This document shows, in pieces, positions 44,497 to 54,717 of a DNA stretch of 64,000 nucleotides. The position numbers and the translations under genes are program-made. Position 1 is the first letter of the stretch. Each line of letters begins with the position of its first letter. The notes under the pieces were generated by a model. That model was not told the DNA's origin. It worked only from the letters and a program-made list of their open reading frames with translations, and ran no database searches. This DNA comes from Paenibacillus agricola (lineage in GTDB: Bacteria; Bacillota; Bacilli; Paenibacillales; NBRC-103111), in contig NZ_JAAOIW010000013.1 of NCBI RefSeq assembly GCF_011440305.1, forward strand, positions 62,001 to 126,000, read 5' to 3'.

Positions 44497-46250
44497 ATCC
44501 GTAGTGGCAACGTAAGCTGAACGGTTGTTCCTTCTCCCTCCATGGAGCAAATGCGAATGCCATACTGGATGCCATAGTTCAGCAGGATTCGTTCATGTAC
44601 ATTTTTTAAGCCGATGGACTTATCCTCATAGCCTTCCTGTTTAAATCGGTCATGGATTTGCTCCATCCTCACATTGGAGATGCCCATCCCGTTATCTATA
44701 ATATAGAAGCGGAGAAAGGAGCCCTCCCGTTTGGCCTGAATAAGAATGGTGCCAACTGCATCTTTGTTCCCTAAACCGTGGTCAATAGCATTCTCAATAA
44801 TAGGCTGAAGAATCATTTTTAAAGTTTTAAGTGGCAGCACTTCTTCGTCGAATTCAAACTGCCCGGTGAATTTCCCTTCACTGCGAATTTGTTGGATCGA
44901 CATATAGATTTGTACAAGTCTCATTTCTTCTTCCACCGTGCTGTGGGTTCCACGCCTGAGCGAGAGGCGAAGTAGCTCTCCCAACTCACCAATCATATCA
45001 CTGATCTCATAGACGCCTTTTAGTTCGGCAACCATATTGATCGATTCCAAAGTGTTATACAGAAAATGCGGATTGATCTGATTGCGCAGTGCTGTTAATT
45101 CAGCATCTTTTTTACGAAGATTGGCATCATACACATCATGGATCATCTGGCGCATCTCGGTCACCATGTAGTTAAAGCCGGAGCCAAGCCTGCCGATTTC
45201 ATCTTCTCTGCTGCTGTTGAAGCGTACTTGAAAGTTTCCCATTTCTACTTTTCTCATCAATCTTTGAAGCTCTTTCAAGGGTGTCGTTAATTGTCGGGCT
45301 ATGACAAAGAAAATAAGGATGGAGGCCAGCACGGATACAAGAGCCAATGAGGTTGTGGAATATAAAATAAGCTTTTGATTTTTGACCAAATCTTCAACAG
45401 GGATTACATAGAGCGCTTTTACACCCGTTCTGTCGGAAGCAACCAGATGTGTTGTGAATTCCGTTTTATCTAATTTCATATATTGAGTAGCCTTCGCGTA
45501 ATTATTATTCTTCAGCATTTCAACCAAGGCCTGCTCCATACCGGTTTCTGTAAACTCTCCATATAAAGGGCGATTCTTCTGATCGAAGATGTACACCTTT
45601 CCTTGGTACAGAGGACTCATCTTGTCCACAACTTCTTTGACCATACTCAGATTCGCATGAATGACAAATACCCCAATTGGTTTGTAGGAGTCCAAATCAT
45701 TGATCAATCTGGATACCGTTATAATCCGCTCCTCACCTTTATCGAAGTTGGAGGACTGGCCTCCGACCAGAATGGGTCTTCCTGCCTCTGCCAGGCTTTC
45801 CTTATACCAATCCGCTTGTTTGTAATTATAAGTGGAATCAATATAGTTGTTCCGCAAAAATGACAGCACATCAATGGATCCATCGAAAAAAATGACGCCA
45901 TTAATATCGTTACGGTTGCTGAAAACCGTATTGTCGGAAAATTTTAAAGCAGCTTGGCTCATTTGAAGTGCTGCTTCTTTGTTGGTTGAAGGTGATTTCC
46001 AATAGCCGGTTAACTGGTTATCATAATACGGAAATACTGACAGCTGCATCAGATTAATTAAATAGGAATCGACGTTTAGAGCCAGTTGTTGTAGTGTTTC
46101 TAATGCAAAGCGATTCACGTTATCTTCCATAGTATCCCGGTGTGACTTATAACCGACATAGCTGATTACTAAGGTAGGTACAACGATCAATACCAAATAT
46201 ACCAGAATCAGCTTGTACAATAGACTTAGTTTATTCCAAGATTTCATCAT
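44493..46250 (-). CDS. YesM-type sensor histidine kinase, module 2
   Basis: The 585-residue kinase has two membrane helices (about 10-30 and 295-315), an extracytoplasmic sensor domain, HAMP, the acceptor motif NQINPHFLYNTLESINMV and an ATPase domain (QPIIENAIDHGL, IIDNGMGI, GLKNVHERI). It is convergent with the permeases and distant from its likely partner regulator at 41,315. The start is ATGATG with only a weak GGATG site. Confidence 0.92.
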   Translation of the reverse strand: MMKSWNKLSLLYKLILVYLVLIVVPTLVISYVGYKSHRDTMEDNVNRFALETLQQLALNVDSYLINLMQLSVFPYYDNQLTGYWKSPSTNKEAALQMSQAALKFSDNTVFSNRNDINGVIFFDGSIDVLSFLRNNYIDSTYNYKQADWYKESLAEAGRPILVGGQSSNFDKGEERIITVSRLINDLDSYKPIGVFVIHANLSMVKEVVDKMSPLYQGKVYIFDQKNRPLYGEFTETGMEQALVEMLKNNNYAKATQYMKLDKTEFTTHLVASDRTGVKALYVIPVEDLVKNQKLILYSTTSLALVSVLASILIFFVIARQLTTPLKELQRLMRKVEMGNFQVRFNSSREDEIGRLGSGFNYMVTEMRQMIHDVYDANLRKKDAELTALRNQINPHFLYNTLESINMVAELKGVYEISDMIGELGELLRLSLRRGTHSTVEEEMRLVQIYMSIQQIRSEGKFTGQFEFDEEVLPLKTLKMILQPIIENAIDHGLGNKDAVGTILIQAKREGSFLRFYIIDNGMGISNVRMEQIHDRFKQEGYEDKSIGLKNVHERILLNYGIQYGIRICSMEGEGTTVQLTLPLRI

Positions 46251-46486
46251 AGGCGAACATCCAATCTTTAGCGATTAGTGAAATGCACAAAATGAATGCT
46301 ATTGTTTGGAAAATAGAAGGTGCGAACTAGCCAAAATGGTTGTGGAATGAGGTTGCGTTTTACATAAACTTTTCTTGATTATTCAATATTAATACAATAC
46401 AATCTATATTGTGTAAATACAATAGTATTAGGTTCCATCGATGTAAAGAAAATTTGGCAGGAACATTCGCGAAAGGAGGGACGAAT

Positions 46487-48064
46487 ATGAACCTACTCAT
46501 CGTAGATGATGAAAAACAAATCCGTGAAGGTATAAAAAAATATATAACGAAGAAAAATTTTAAATTTAAACAGATCTCAACAGCTAAAGATGCAACTGAA
46601 GCACTGCAGATCAGCACTCATTTTAGACCCGACCTACTGATAACGGACATTGCTATGCCTAAGATTGATGGAATTGAGCTTGCAACCCGAATGAAGGTCT
46701 TGTTTCCAGATGTCAAAATTGTAATGATCACTGGGTTTCAGGAAATCGATTTTATGAAAAGAGCATTTAAATTGAGCGTTATTGATTATTTGCTAAAGCC
46801 TATCGATCTGAATGAATTGAATCCTGTATTGGAGCGAATTGTTTCAATTTATGAAACGGAGACAGCAGAAAAAGCGGAGATATCTTCATTGAAAGGGAAG
46901 TGGAGGGATAATATTGCTGTTTTAAGGGAGGCATATATGGTATCGCTTCTCTCTGGAAAGATCCAAAATACGGAGTGCGTGATCAGCAAAATGAAGCAGC
47001 TCCTTATCGGTCTGGATCTCACACGATCTATGGTGGTTGTTAACATACGTTTTGATTGTGTTATAAGCTTGAGGGAGCCTACGTTAAGTCAAGTTATGGA
47101 GATCATAGAGGGAACCTTTCGTAGGATCGGCACATGTGCAGTTTTCCAAATGTCCGAAACTGAGATTATAGGGGTTATCAGTCCACATTGCATGTTTGCT
47201 GATAACGACAGAAGTCTGGACAATGTTTGTTACACCCTTTTAGATATTCTAAAGAATCGTTATAGTGTCGGTATCACGATTGGGATAGGAAGTTTAGCGG
47301 ATGATTGTCTTGCTTTAGCCGATTCCTATTCAGCCTCACTTGAAGCTGTCAATCAACGGTTTATTCTGGGGAATGGGCATGTTATTATATATCCGGTCTC
47401 ATATATGAAGGTTCCGCTTATTTTTATACCTCAACAAGCACTCGTTGAGAAGCTTATTCTCTACATCCAGGCGGCTGACTGCCAAAAGGTCAAGGATGTC
47501 ATTCATTTAATCTTGAAACCGCTTTCTAACTGTAATTTTGTGAGTTCCAATGAGATTCAGATGATTCGACTTGAGTTGGTTTCTTTGGTTAAACAAATTT
47601 TCAGAAAAATAAACACGGCAATGCCTGAACAGCATCATCTAGGCGAGCTCCTAGAGCTGCAAACGCTCAATGAAATTGAACAAAGATTAGTCATATTGTT
47701 ACTCACTCTATGTGAATATTTTCAGCAGCAAGGGAAAAAGAAGTCTGCTCATATCATAAGCAAGGTTATGGAGATGACCGAAACTCGTTATAATGAGCCG
47801 TTGAACGTGCAATATGTAGCAGAGTGTATGCAGATCAGCCCTAATTATTTCAGTACTTTGTTCAAACAGGAAACAGGAAATAACTACATGGATTATCTCA
47901 CAACAATGCGGCTGGAAAAATCGTTGGCAATGATCTTGAATACTACCTACAGGATCAGTGAAATAGCCTGCATGGTCGGTTACCAGGATGCAAATTATTT
48001 TGCAAAGATATTTAAAAAGCATTTCGGCATAAGTCCTTCCCAGTATAGAGAGGGAGATCATTGA
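46487..48064 (+). CDS. YesN-type response regulator, module 3
   Basis: The 525-residue protein has a receiver with D54 (LITDIAMPKIDG) and LLKPIDL, a long middle region and an AraC HTH pair (MQISPNYFSTLFKQETG; ISEIACMVGYQDANYFAKIFKK). The ATG at 46,487 has AAAGGAGGG, better than an earlier in-frame start. Only one base separates its stop from the kinase ATG. Confidence 0.93.
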   Translation: MNLLIVDDEKQIREGIKKYITKKNFKFKQISTAKDATEALQISTHFRPDLLITDIAMPKIDGIELATRMKVLFPDVKIVMITGFQEIDFMKRAFKLSVIDYLLKPIDLNELNPVLERIVSIYETETAEKAEISSLKGKWRDNIAVLREAYMVSLLSGKIQNTECVISKMKQLLIGLDLTRSMVVVNIRFDCVISLREPTLSQVMEIIEGTFRRIGTCAVFQMSETEIIGVISPHCMFADNDRSLDNVCYTLLDILKNRYSVGITIGIGSLADDCLALADSYSASLEAVNQRFILGNGHVIIYPVSYMKVPLIFIPQQALVEKLILYIQAADCQKVKDVIHLILKPLSNCNFVSSNEIQMIRLELVSLVKQIFRKINTAMPEQHHLGELLELQTLNEIEQRLVILLLTLCEYFQQQGKKKSAHIISKVMEMTETRYNEPLNVQYVAECMQISPNYFSTLFKQETGNNYMDYLTTMRLEKSLAMILNTTYRISEIACMVGYQDANYFAKIFKKHFGISPSQYREGDH

Positions 48065-48065
48065 G

Positions 48066-49847
48066 ATGAAATTCAATCACCGCAGCTTCACTCAAACTCC
48101 TAAAGGAATCATAAAGATCCGAGATAAAATTATACTATTATGCGTAACTTTTTTTGTCGCATTCACGATTATTTTCTACTTCATGTCTTACCAAAAATCT
48201 ATCGATATTCTTGATGAACAGGTTGATGTTAATGCATCGAGTGCTTTAGAGCAACTTAATCTGCATATTACTTATATTTTTAACGAGATGGACAAATTAT
48301 CCAATATTATTTCCAACCAACATGCTGTGAATGAATTGCTTTATTCTAGTTTGCATGAACCTAATAAAGTGAAACAAATTGAAAATTATTTTGCCCTGAA
48401 ACCAGTTCTGAGCGACATTATTACCAGCTATAACAACTATTACGTCAGTATTTACCTTCCAGAAAACGTATTGTTTTCCCAGGAACAAATCATGATTAAT
48501 GCGATTGAGGCTATCGATACTATGGAATTGTATGAGACCATAACCAAAGAAAACGGCAAGGCTGTATGGAGAGCCAATCTGCGCTTAAGCAAACGCTTTG
48601 ATCAGTATGTAACAAGTCAATATAAATTGCTTAAGCATTACTATACGGATAATGTGATAGGCATCATTGAAATATATACGCCCAACCGATTCATTGAGGA
48701 CATCATGAGTAATGTCGGCAATGCATCGGGCAGTATCACCTATCTCATCGACAAGGAAGGGTCTGTTATTACTGCAAGCGCTAGTAATGGTAGGGATGCA
48801 AAGCCGGATGCCGAATTATTCGGGAAAGTCATGAGCGGTAGTGCAAAAGGATCTTTTAAGGCAGGAGAAGGAAATCAAAGTAAGCAAGTCGTTTATAGAA
48901 AGCTAGAAATCAATGGTTGGATTCTTATCACTACGATTCCAGAGGACTTATTATATACAAGCAGCAAAAAAGTGAGAAATTTCAGTATCATGACAATTAC
49001 TGCCGTTTTATTCATCGTTATTTTACTCATTTATTTGATCCTTAAGAACTCTACAAAACGTATTGACCGCTTGATTCGAGTTATGTCTTATATTGAAAAT
49101 GATGGTTTGACAACGGTAGTGCCTAATAAGGTTAACGATGAATTGGGTGAGCTAGAAAAACGATTCAATGAGATGAGGTCGAGAATAAATAATCTGATTG
49201 CGGAAATATATCGAGCCGAGAATACGAAGAAGGAAGCGCAATTCATAGCTTTGCAAGCACAGATAAACCCACACTTTTTATACAACACCCTGGATACGAT
49301 CAACTGGATGGCGATCAACCAGGATGCTTATGATGTATCTTCAATCATTACGGCATTGAGCAAATTTTTCAGGTTAACGCTGAATGCGGGTAACGAGATT
49401 ATTTCAGTAAGAGAGGAAATTGAAATCGTCAAACAATATCTCTACATCCAGAAAATCAGATATGATGATGAGCTCGAGGTTCAGTATTTCATAGATGAGA
49501 ATGTTCTGAATTATAACGCCGTAAAACTTAGCTTGCAGCCGCTTATAGAAAATGCGCTTAAGCACGGCATCCAGCATTCAGATCGCCCGGGGAAGATTGA
49601 ACTCAGAGCAAGATTGAGGGATGACGGTTTTATTGAAATGCGCGTTTTGGATAATGGATCAGGCTTGAAGAAAGAAGCACAGGCATTAGCAGACGTATCG
49701 TTAGATAAATCGGGGTACGGACTAAAAAATGTTTTGGAACGGTTGATCTTGCATTTTGGCACTGAGTGCGTGATAGAGATAAAAGACGGCATCGAAATAG
49801 GTGTTGAAGTAATCATTATCTGGCCTGCGAAGATATCCATGAAATGA
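48066..49847 (+). CDS. YesM-type sensor histidine kinase, module 3
   Basis: The 593-residue kinase has membrane helices near 25-45 and 305-325, a dCache-like extracellular region, HAMP, acceptor motif AQINPHFLYNTLDTINW and the ATPase boxes (QPLIENALKHGI, VLDNGSGL, GLKNVLERL). It is coupled with the preceding regulator; the order regulator-kinase is reversed from module 1. Confidence 0.93.
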   Translation: MKFNHRSFTQTPKGIIKIRDKIILLCVTFFVAFTIIFYFMSYQKSIDILDEQVDVNASSALEQLNLHITYIFNEMDKLSNIISNQHAVNELLYSSLHEPNKVKQIENYFALKPVLSDIITSYNNYYVSIYLPENVLFSQEQIMINAIEAIDTMELYETITKENGKAVWRANLRLSKRFDQYVTSQYKLLKHYYTDNVIGIIEIYTPNRFIEDIMSNVGNASGSITYLIDKEGSVITASASNGRDAKPDAELFGKVMSGSAKGSFKAGEGNQSKQVVYRKLEINGWILITTIPEDLLYTSSKKVRNFSIMTITAVLFIVILLIYLILKNSTKRIDRLIRVMSYIENDGLTTVVPNKVNDELGELEKRFNEMRSRINNLIAEIYRAENTKKEAQFIALQAQINPHFLYNTLDTINWMAINQDAYDVSSIITALSKFFRLTLNAGNEIISVREEIEIVKQYLYIQKIRYDDELEVQYFIDENVLNYNAVKLSLQPLIENALKHGIQHSDRPGKIELRARLRDDGFIEMRVLDNGSGLKKEAQALADVSLDKSGYGLKNVLERLILHFGTECVIEIKDGIEIGVEVIIIWPAKISMK

Positions 49848-49849
49848 AA

Positions 49850-50626
49850 TTATCGTATGGAATATAACTTGATGTATCGGAGGGGGGTGAGTCCCATTTG
49901 CTTTTTAAACAGCTTTGTAAATGAGCTTTGGTCATAAAAGCCGCAACTCAAGGCGGTTTCCGCCACCCCCATACCTTCTCTTAATTTATCGCATGCTTTA
50001 AAAATGCGCGTTTTAATAATGAATTGTTGTGGAGTCATACTAAACATATCTTTAAATATCCGTTCAAAGCTCCGTACCGACACATTGAGATTATTCGCTA
50101 GGTCTTTAATAGAAATATTGCCACTATATTGCTCTGATATATGATCAATGATTTGTTGGAAATGTGGTCGGAGTGAGCTCCTTAGTTTGCCGAAACGATA
50201 GCTTTTGATTGTCCCCATAACCCCCACAACTTCACCATTGACTGAAACGATTGGAAACTTATTTGTGGAGCACCACTCAGGCACACCGACTGCATTCAAT
50301 GCCAATTCAATAATATTTAACAATGGCTTCCGATTATGCATGACTTCCAAATCATCCTTTCGATACTTCTCCGCAATACCCAAGGAAACGAAGTCGTAGT
50401 CGGTTTTGCCGATGATGTCGGTTTCCTCAAGAAGATTATAGCGTTTAAGAAGCGTCGGATTGGAGGCGAACAACTTACCGTTGCGGTCCTTGGCGAAGAA
50501 ACTGATATCGTCTAAGTGATCAAACAGAATATGAAATTGATGATCCGGATGAATTGCAGCAATCCCCTTTTTCTTTATAGCTAACTTGAGGTTGCGTTGT
50601 TCCGGATTAAGTTGATCTTGTCGCAT
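49850..50626 (-). CDS. AraC-family regulator with PAS domain
   Basis: The 258-residue protein has an N-terminal PAS-like sensor (FHILFDHLDDISFFAKDRNG, TDIIGKTDYDFV, VSVNGEVVGVMGTIKSY) and a C-terminal double HTH (LNVSVRSFERIFKDMFS; VAETALSCGFYDQSSFTKLFKK). I start at the ATG 50,626; a TTG three codons upstream is possible. It is convergent with the kinase and divergent from the catabolic genes of module 3, so it is a likely second regulator for them. Confidence 0.88.
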   Translation of the reverse strand: MRQDQLNPEQRNLKLAIKKKGIAAIHPDHQFHILFDHLDDISFFAKDRNGKLFASNPTLLKRYNLLEETDIIGKTDYDFVSLGIAEKYRKDDLEVMHNRKPLLNIIELALNAVGVPEWCSTNKFPIVSVNGEVVGVMGTIKSYRFGKLRSSLRPHFQQIIDHISEQYSGNISIKDLANNLNVSVRSFERIFKDMFSMTPQQFIIKTRIFKACDKLREGMGVAETALSCGFYDQSSFTKLFKKQMGLTPLRYIKLYSIR

Positions 50627-50780
50627 TTCTACCAAAACCTCGCTTAAAAGTCCTATTTTATCCAGCTCTAGTCAGATACAATTTATTATAGATCAGCAGG
50701 TTCACATGAGACAAGGAGGAGTTCATAACCAGTCATGTAAATGGGAAGGATTTAACATAATCAAAACGGAGGTTGGTACG

Positions 50781-51590
50781 ATGAGCTTCACCCCGGCACA
50801 AGTAGGCGTACAGCTATACACATTGCGTGATCGGTTTACAACCCGTGAGGAAATTGTGCAAACGCTCTCAAAGGTTCGCGATATCGGCTATCAATCTGTC
50901 CAATTTTACCGAATCCCCATTGATATTAGCGAGATGAGAGACATTCTACAAAAACTTGGCTTATCCGTCTGCGGTGTCGACGTGCCGGTAGCTAGGCTAG
51001 AGCAAGAATTCGACCAAGTACTGAAGGAAATGGAGCTTCTGGACTGTCGCTATATTACGTATTCTTATGGCGGGGATTGGAGCAAAGGCTATCTTAACGG
51101 ACTGGAAGATTACATTAAGGCGATATCCAGCATCGGAGAGAGGCTGAAGTCCACACCGTTCAGGTTCGCTTACCATAATCATAGCTTTGAATTTGTGGGC
51201 TATAAGGGTCGGGCGGCACTGGAATATTTCTATGAGCAGACTGAATATGCAGGTATTCTGGCAGAGCTCGATACGTATTGGGTGCAGCATGGTGGTGGTG
51301 ACCCTGCGGACTGGATATCACGGTACAAAGGCCGCGTCCCGATTATTCACCTTAAGGACTTGGCTATTGAACAGGTAGAGGGCAAAGTTACCCAGGTGTT
51401 TGCTGAAGTCGGGCAAGGGAATATGAACTGGGATTCGATATTACAAGCAGCAACGGATGCAGAAGTGGAGTGGCTGGTCGTTGAACAGGACTTTTGCGCA
51501 AAGGATCCGTTTGATAGTGTTAAAGAAAGTTATGATTTTATTATCACTGCCCTGTCTCGCTTGGGGCAGAACGCCAAGGGGGAAAGTTAA
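50781..51590 (+). CDS. Sugar phosphate isomerase/epimerase-type TIM barrel 2
   Basis: The 269-residue barrel begins FTPAQVGVQLYTLRDRF and has FAYHNHSFEF, ILAELDTYWVQHGGGDP, IHLKDLAIE and WLVVEQDF, the metal and substrate positions of the xylose-isomerase-like superfamily (IolE/IolI relatives). The ATG at 50,781 follows GGAGGT; the frame is open further upstream but without support. It is 2 bases before the Gfo/Idh gene, the common epimerase/dehydrogenase pair for keto-sugar metabolism. Confidence 0.9.
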   Translation: MSFTPAQVGVQLYTLRDRFTTREEIVQTLSKVRDIGYQSVQFYRIPIDISEMRDILQKLGLSVCGVDVPVARLEQEFDQVLKEMELLDCRYITYSYGGDWSKGYLNGLEDYIKAISSIGERLKSTPFRFAYHNHSFEFVGYKGRAALEYFYEQTEYAGILAELDTYWVQHGGGDPADWISRYKGRVPIIHLKDLAIEQVEGKVTQVFAEVGQGNMNWDSILQAATDAEVEWLVVEQDFCAKDPFDSVKESYDFIITALSRLGQNAKGES

Positions 51591-51592
51591 CC

Positions 51593-52633
51593 ATGATTAA
51601 TATCGGGTTTTTGGGACTTGGAAGGGTATTGGACTATCATCTGCCGGCCATCCGTGAGAAAACTGATCAATTTAGAATTGCTTGTGTATTTGATCTAAGT
51701 GAACGGAGAAGAACAGAGGTTGCACAGGAGTTAAACACGATAGCCAGCACAAGTTATGAAGACATGTTGGCAAACCCGGTTATTGATATCATTGTCGTAG
51801 CCACTCCACCCCGTTATCACGCGGATCATGCTATTCAAGCATTGCAAAGCGGGAAGCATGTGATCGTTGAGAAACCGATGGCACTTCATGCGAAGGATGC
51901 CCAACGTATGGTGGAGGCTGCAGAAGCAAATGGTAAATTGTTGGTCGTCAATCACAACCATAGGTTTAGTGGACACCAGCAATATCATTATATCAAAGAA
52001 GCCTTGGACTCCAATGTGATTGGTAAACCTTATCAATATAACGTGCAATTGATGTCCAACTGGGGCGGTTACGCAGGGTCTCCGGATTATATTCCAAACT
52101 GGGAATGCAAAAAGGAACAAGGTGGAGGTACATTATTTTCCTGGGGTCCCCATCTGGTTGACATGGTGCTGCACGCGCATGCTTCTGCACCGCGCACGGT
52201 TTACGCGAAGTTAAACAGTGAGGGATGGGAATTCGATGGTGATAGTAATTCAGTCTTAATGATTACATTCGAAGACGGAGCAACGGCTCACATCGAGATA
52301 TCTTACGTTTCGCCACACCCTTTTAATTTGTTCTATGTTCGTGGAGAGCATGGATCGATCAAATACGAGCGGACAACAGGAACCGTTAGTATAAAAAAAG
52401 GCGTCATAAAAAAAGAATACGTTGAAGAGACGGTAACACCTGATCCACTCCCCTCGAGCATTGTTTACAGTAATTTATATGATGCGATCACTAAGGGCGA
52501 TAAGCTCTTGATCCACCCGAGGGATATCTACTTGGTCATCGCGATTTTGGAAGCTGCGGTACGGTCGTCTGAGAATAACATCGTTGTGAATGTGAGCGAT
52601 GTGTTGAATACGGTTGGATCGGGAGCTATCTGA
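51593..52633 (+). CDS. Gfo/Idh/MocA-family oxidoreductase 3
   Basis: The 346-residue protein has NIGFLGLGRVLDYHLPAI for NAD(P), EKPMALHAKDAQRM with the catalytic Lys, NHNHRFSGHQQ and SWGPHLVDMVLHAHA. AAGGGGG precedes its ATG. It is the first dehydrogenase of the module 3 catabolic operon. Confidence 0.92.
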   Translation: MINIGFLGLGRVLDYHLPAIREKTDQFRIACVFDLSERRRTEVAQELNTIASTSYEDMLANPVIDIIVVATPPRYHADHAIQALQSGKHVIVEKPMALHAKDAQRMVEAAEANGKLLVVNHNHRFSGHQQYHYIKEALDSNVIGKPYQYNVQLMSNWGGYAGSPDYIPNWECKKEQGGGTLFSWGPHLVDMVLHAHASAPRTVYAKLNSEGWEFDGDSNSVLMITFEDGATAHIEISYVSPHPFNLFYVRGEHGSIKYERTTGTVSIKKGVIKKEYVEETVTPDPLPSSIVYSNLYDAITKGDKLLIHPRDIYLVIAILEAAVRSSENNIVVNVSDVLNTVGSGAI

Positions 52634-52638
52634 TTGCT

Positions 52639-53877
52639 ATGTCAACCATATTGATGATCGGCACATTTGATACGAAGGAAGAGGAGTTTATATTCCTTCG
52701 CGATCGAATAATTACACGGGGTTATCAGGTGTTAGCTGTGAATGTTGGGGTGATGGCAGAAGCGCAACATCTCAAGGTTGGGATAGATGCATCCGAAATC
52801 GCGCTAGCGGCAGGGGCTGACCTCCACGAATTACGCTATGCTGAAAATCGTGATCTCGCTATGGATGTGATGTGTAGAGGCGCGGCAATTGTCGTACAAC
52901 GGTTATATCAAGCCGGGAGTTTTCAAGGCATCATCGGTATGGGTGGAGGAGGTGGTACCTCTATCGTGACATCCGCTATGCGGGTATTACCATATGGTGT
53001 TCCCAAAGTATGTGTATCCACAATGGCATCTGGAAACGTTTCTGGCTACGTTGGCATCAAAGACATTGTGATGATCCCTTCCCTAGTGGACATTGCTGGC
53101 ATCAATGATTTCTCCCGGATGGTTATTGCCCAAGCGGCAGGAGCGATTTGCGGGATGGTCGATACTGAGCTTCCGCTATCATCGAAGGGGGATGTACCGG
53201 TCATTGCAGCCACGATGTTTGGCAATACGACAACATGTGTTCAAGCGTGTGCTCAACGTTTAAGGGAGGAGGGCTTCCAAGTTCTCATATTTCACGCTAC
53301 AGGTACAGGCGGAAAATTGATGGAAGCGCTTATTGATGAAGGGTACGTGGATGCAGTACTGGACTTAACTACAACTGAAATTGCGGATGAAGTCTGTGGT
53401 GGTATCATGAGTGCTGGCCCTATCCGGTTGACAACAGCGGCGCGGAAGGGCATTCCGCAGGTTGTGGCACCAGGATGCCTCGATATGGCCAACTTTGGAC
53501 CTCGCGAGAGTGTACCAACCTCCTACATCGGGGCAGACCGAACCTTTTATTCGTGGAATCCCGATAACACATTGATGCGAACGAATATCGATGATAATCG
53601 GATTATTGGTGAACGGATTGCCCTTCGATTGAATGCGGCTAAAGGTTCGGTTAAAGTTCTTTTGCCGCTCCGGGGGTTATCCATTCTTGGCGAGGAAGGC
53701 CAGCCCTTCTGTGACCGAGAAGCGGACGGTATGTTGTTCGCAGCACTGAAGGATAAAATTAAGTCCGACATAGAAATCATAGAAATGGATACGGCTATTA
53801 ACGATCTTGCTTTTGCTGATAAGGCGGTACAGATGTTGTTAGATCTAATCAGAAGGAGAGTGCAAGATGATTCCTAG
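52639..53877 (+). CDS. Tm-1-like ATP-binding domain protein (UPF0261)
   Basis: The 412-residue protein starts ILMIGTFDTKEEEFIFLRD and has the glycine-rich GIIGMGGGGGTSIVTSAM and VFHATGTGGK-type phosphate loop (IFHATGTGGKLMEAL), characteristic of the UPF0261/Tm-1 N-terminal family related to the tomato virus-resistance protein Tm-1. Biochemical function is not established; ATP binding is known for Tm-1. It overlaps the next gene by 11 bases. The pair is a common genomic unit. Confidence 0.9.
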   Translation: MSTILMIGTFDTKEEEFIFLRDRIITRGYQVLAVNVGVMAEAQHLKVGIDASEIALAAGADLHELRYAENRDLAMDVMCRGAAIVVQRLYQAGSFQGIIGMGGGGGTSIVTSAMRVLPYGVPKVCVSTMASGNVSGYVGIKDIVMIPSLVDIAGINDFSRMVIAQAAGAICGMVDTELPLSSKGDVPVIAATMFGNTTTCVQACAQRLREEGFQVLIFHATGTGGKLMEALIDEGYVDAVLDLTTTEIADEVCGGIMSAGPIRLTTAARKGIPQVVAPGCLDMANFGPRESVPTSYIGADRTFYSWNPDNTLMRTNIDDNRIIGERIALRLNAAKGSVKVLLPLRGLSILGEEGQPFCDREADGMLFAALKDKIKSDIEIIEMDTAINDLAFADKAVQMLLDLIRRRVQDDS

Positions 53878-54694
53878 AAATGAGATTTTAGAACGACTTC
53901 ACCTTCGTATTCAAGAAGGGCGCCCCATTATCGGAACTGGTGCTGGTACTGGGATCACTGCGAAATTTGAAGAGGAAGGCGGCAGCGACCTAATCATTAT
54001 CTATAATTCTGGCAGATTTCGTATGGCTGGCCGCGGATCCATGAGCGGGCTTATGCCGTATGGCGACGCCAATGCTATTGTCATGGAGATGGCCGGCGAA
54101 ATTCTGCCCGTTGTTAAGCGAACCCCTGTGCTCGCGGGTGTTTGTGGAACGGATCCATTCCGTTCCATGCCGCGTTTTCTCAAGCAGGTGAAGGAAGCTG
54201 GGTTCTCCGGTGTTCAGAACTTTCCGACCGTAGGTCTATACGATGGGAAGTTCAGAGCGAATCTGGAGGAGACGGGAATCCGTTATGACCAGGAGGTTGA
54301 ATTGATTCGCCTTGCCCGTAAGATGGATCTGCTGACGACTCCGTACTGCTTTACACATGATGAAGCACGTAAGATGGCTGAAGCAGGTGCTGATATTGTC
54401 GTTGCGCATGTGGGAACAACAACGAGCGGATCGGTTGGCGCGCAGACAACGATGTCACTTGAAGAGGCTGCAGCTATCGTACAGGACATTTGTGATGGGG
54501 CACGTACGGTCAATCCTGACATCATCGTCATTTGCCATGGTGGGCCCATTGCTGAGCCAGAGGATGCCGCTTATATTCTGAACCACACCACAGGTGTGCA
54601 AGGCTTTTATGGTGCCTCCAGTGCAGAGCGGCTTCCAGTAGAACGTGCCATCACGGAACATATCCGGAAATTTACATCCATAACACTTGATTAA
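53867..54694 (+). CDS. Phosphoenolpyruvate hydrolase-family TIM-barrel protein
   Basis: The 275-residue protein has IGTGAGTGITAKFEEEGGSD, NSGRFRMAGRGSMSGLMPYG and VCGTDPFRSM in the first half, then HVGTTTSGSVGAQTT and ICHGGPIAEPEDA. This matches the PEP-mutase-like/PEP-hydrolase-family C-terminal domain found fused to or next to Tm-1-like proteins. A role in splitting or forming a C-C or C-P bond with a keto-acid is inference from the fold. It overlaps the Tm-1-like gene by 11 bases, with AAGGAGAG inside that gene. Confidence 0.9.
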   Translation: MIPRNEILERLHLRIQEGRPIIGTGAGTGITAKFEEEGGSDLIIIYNSGRFRMAGRGSMSGLMPYGDANAIVMEMAGEILPVVKRTPVLAGVCGTDPFRSMPRFLKQVKEAGFSGVQNFPTVGLYDGKFRANLEETGIRYDQEVELIRLARKMDLLTTPYCFTHDEARKMAEAGADIVVAHVGTTTSGSVGAQTTMSLEEAAAIVQDICDGARTVNPDIIVICHGGPIAEPEDAAYILNHTTGVQGFYGASSAERLPVERAITEHIRKFTSITLD

Positions 54695-54717
54695 ATGAAG
54701 GGGGAGCAATCCTGGCT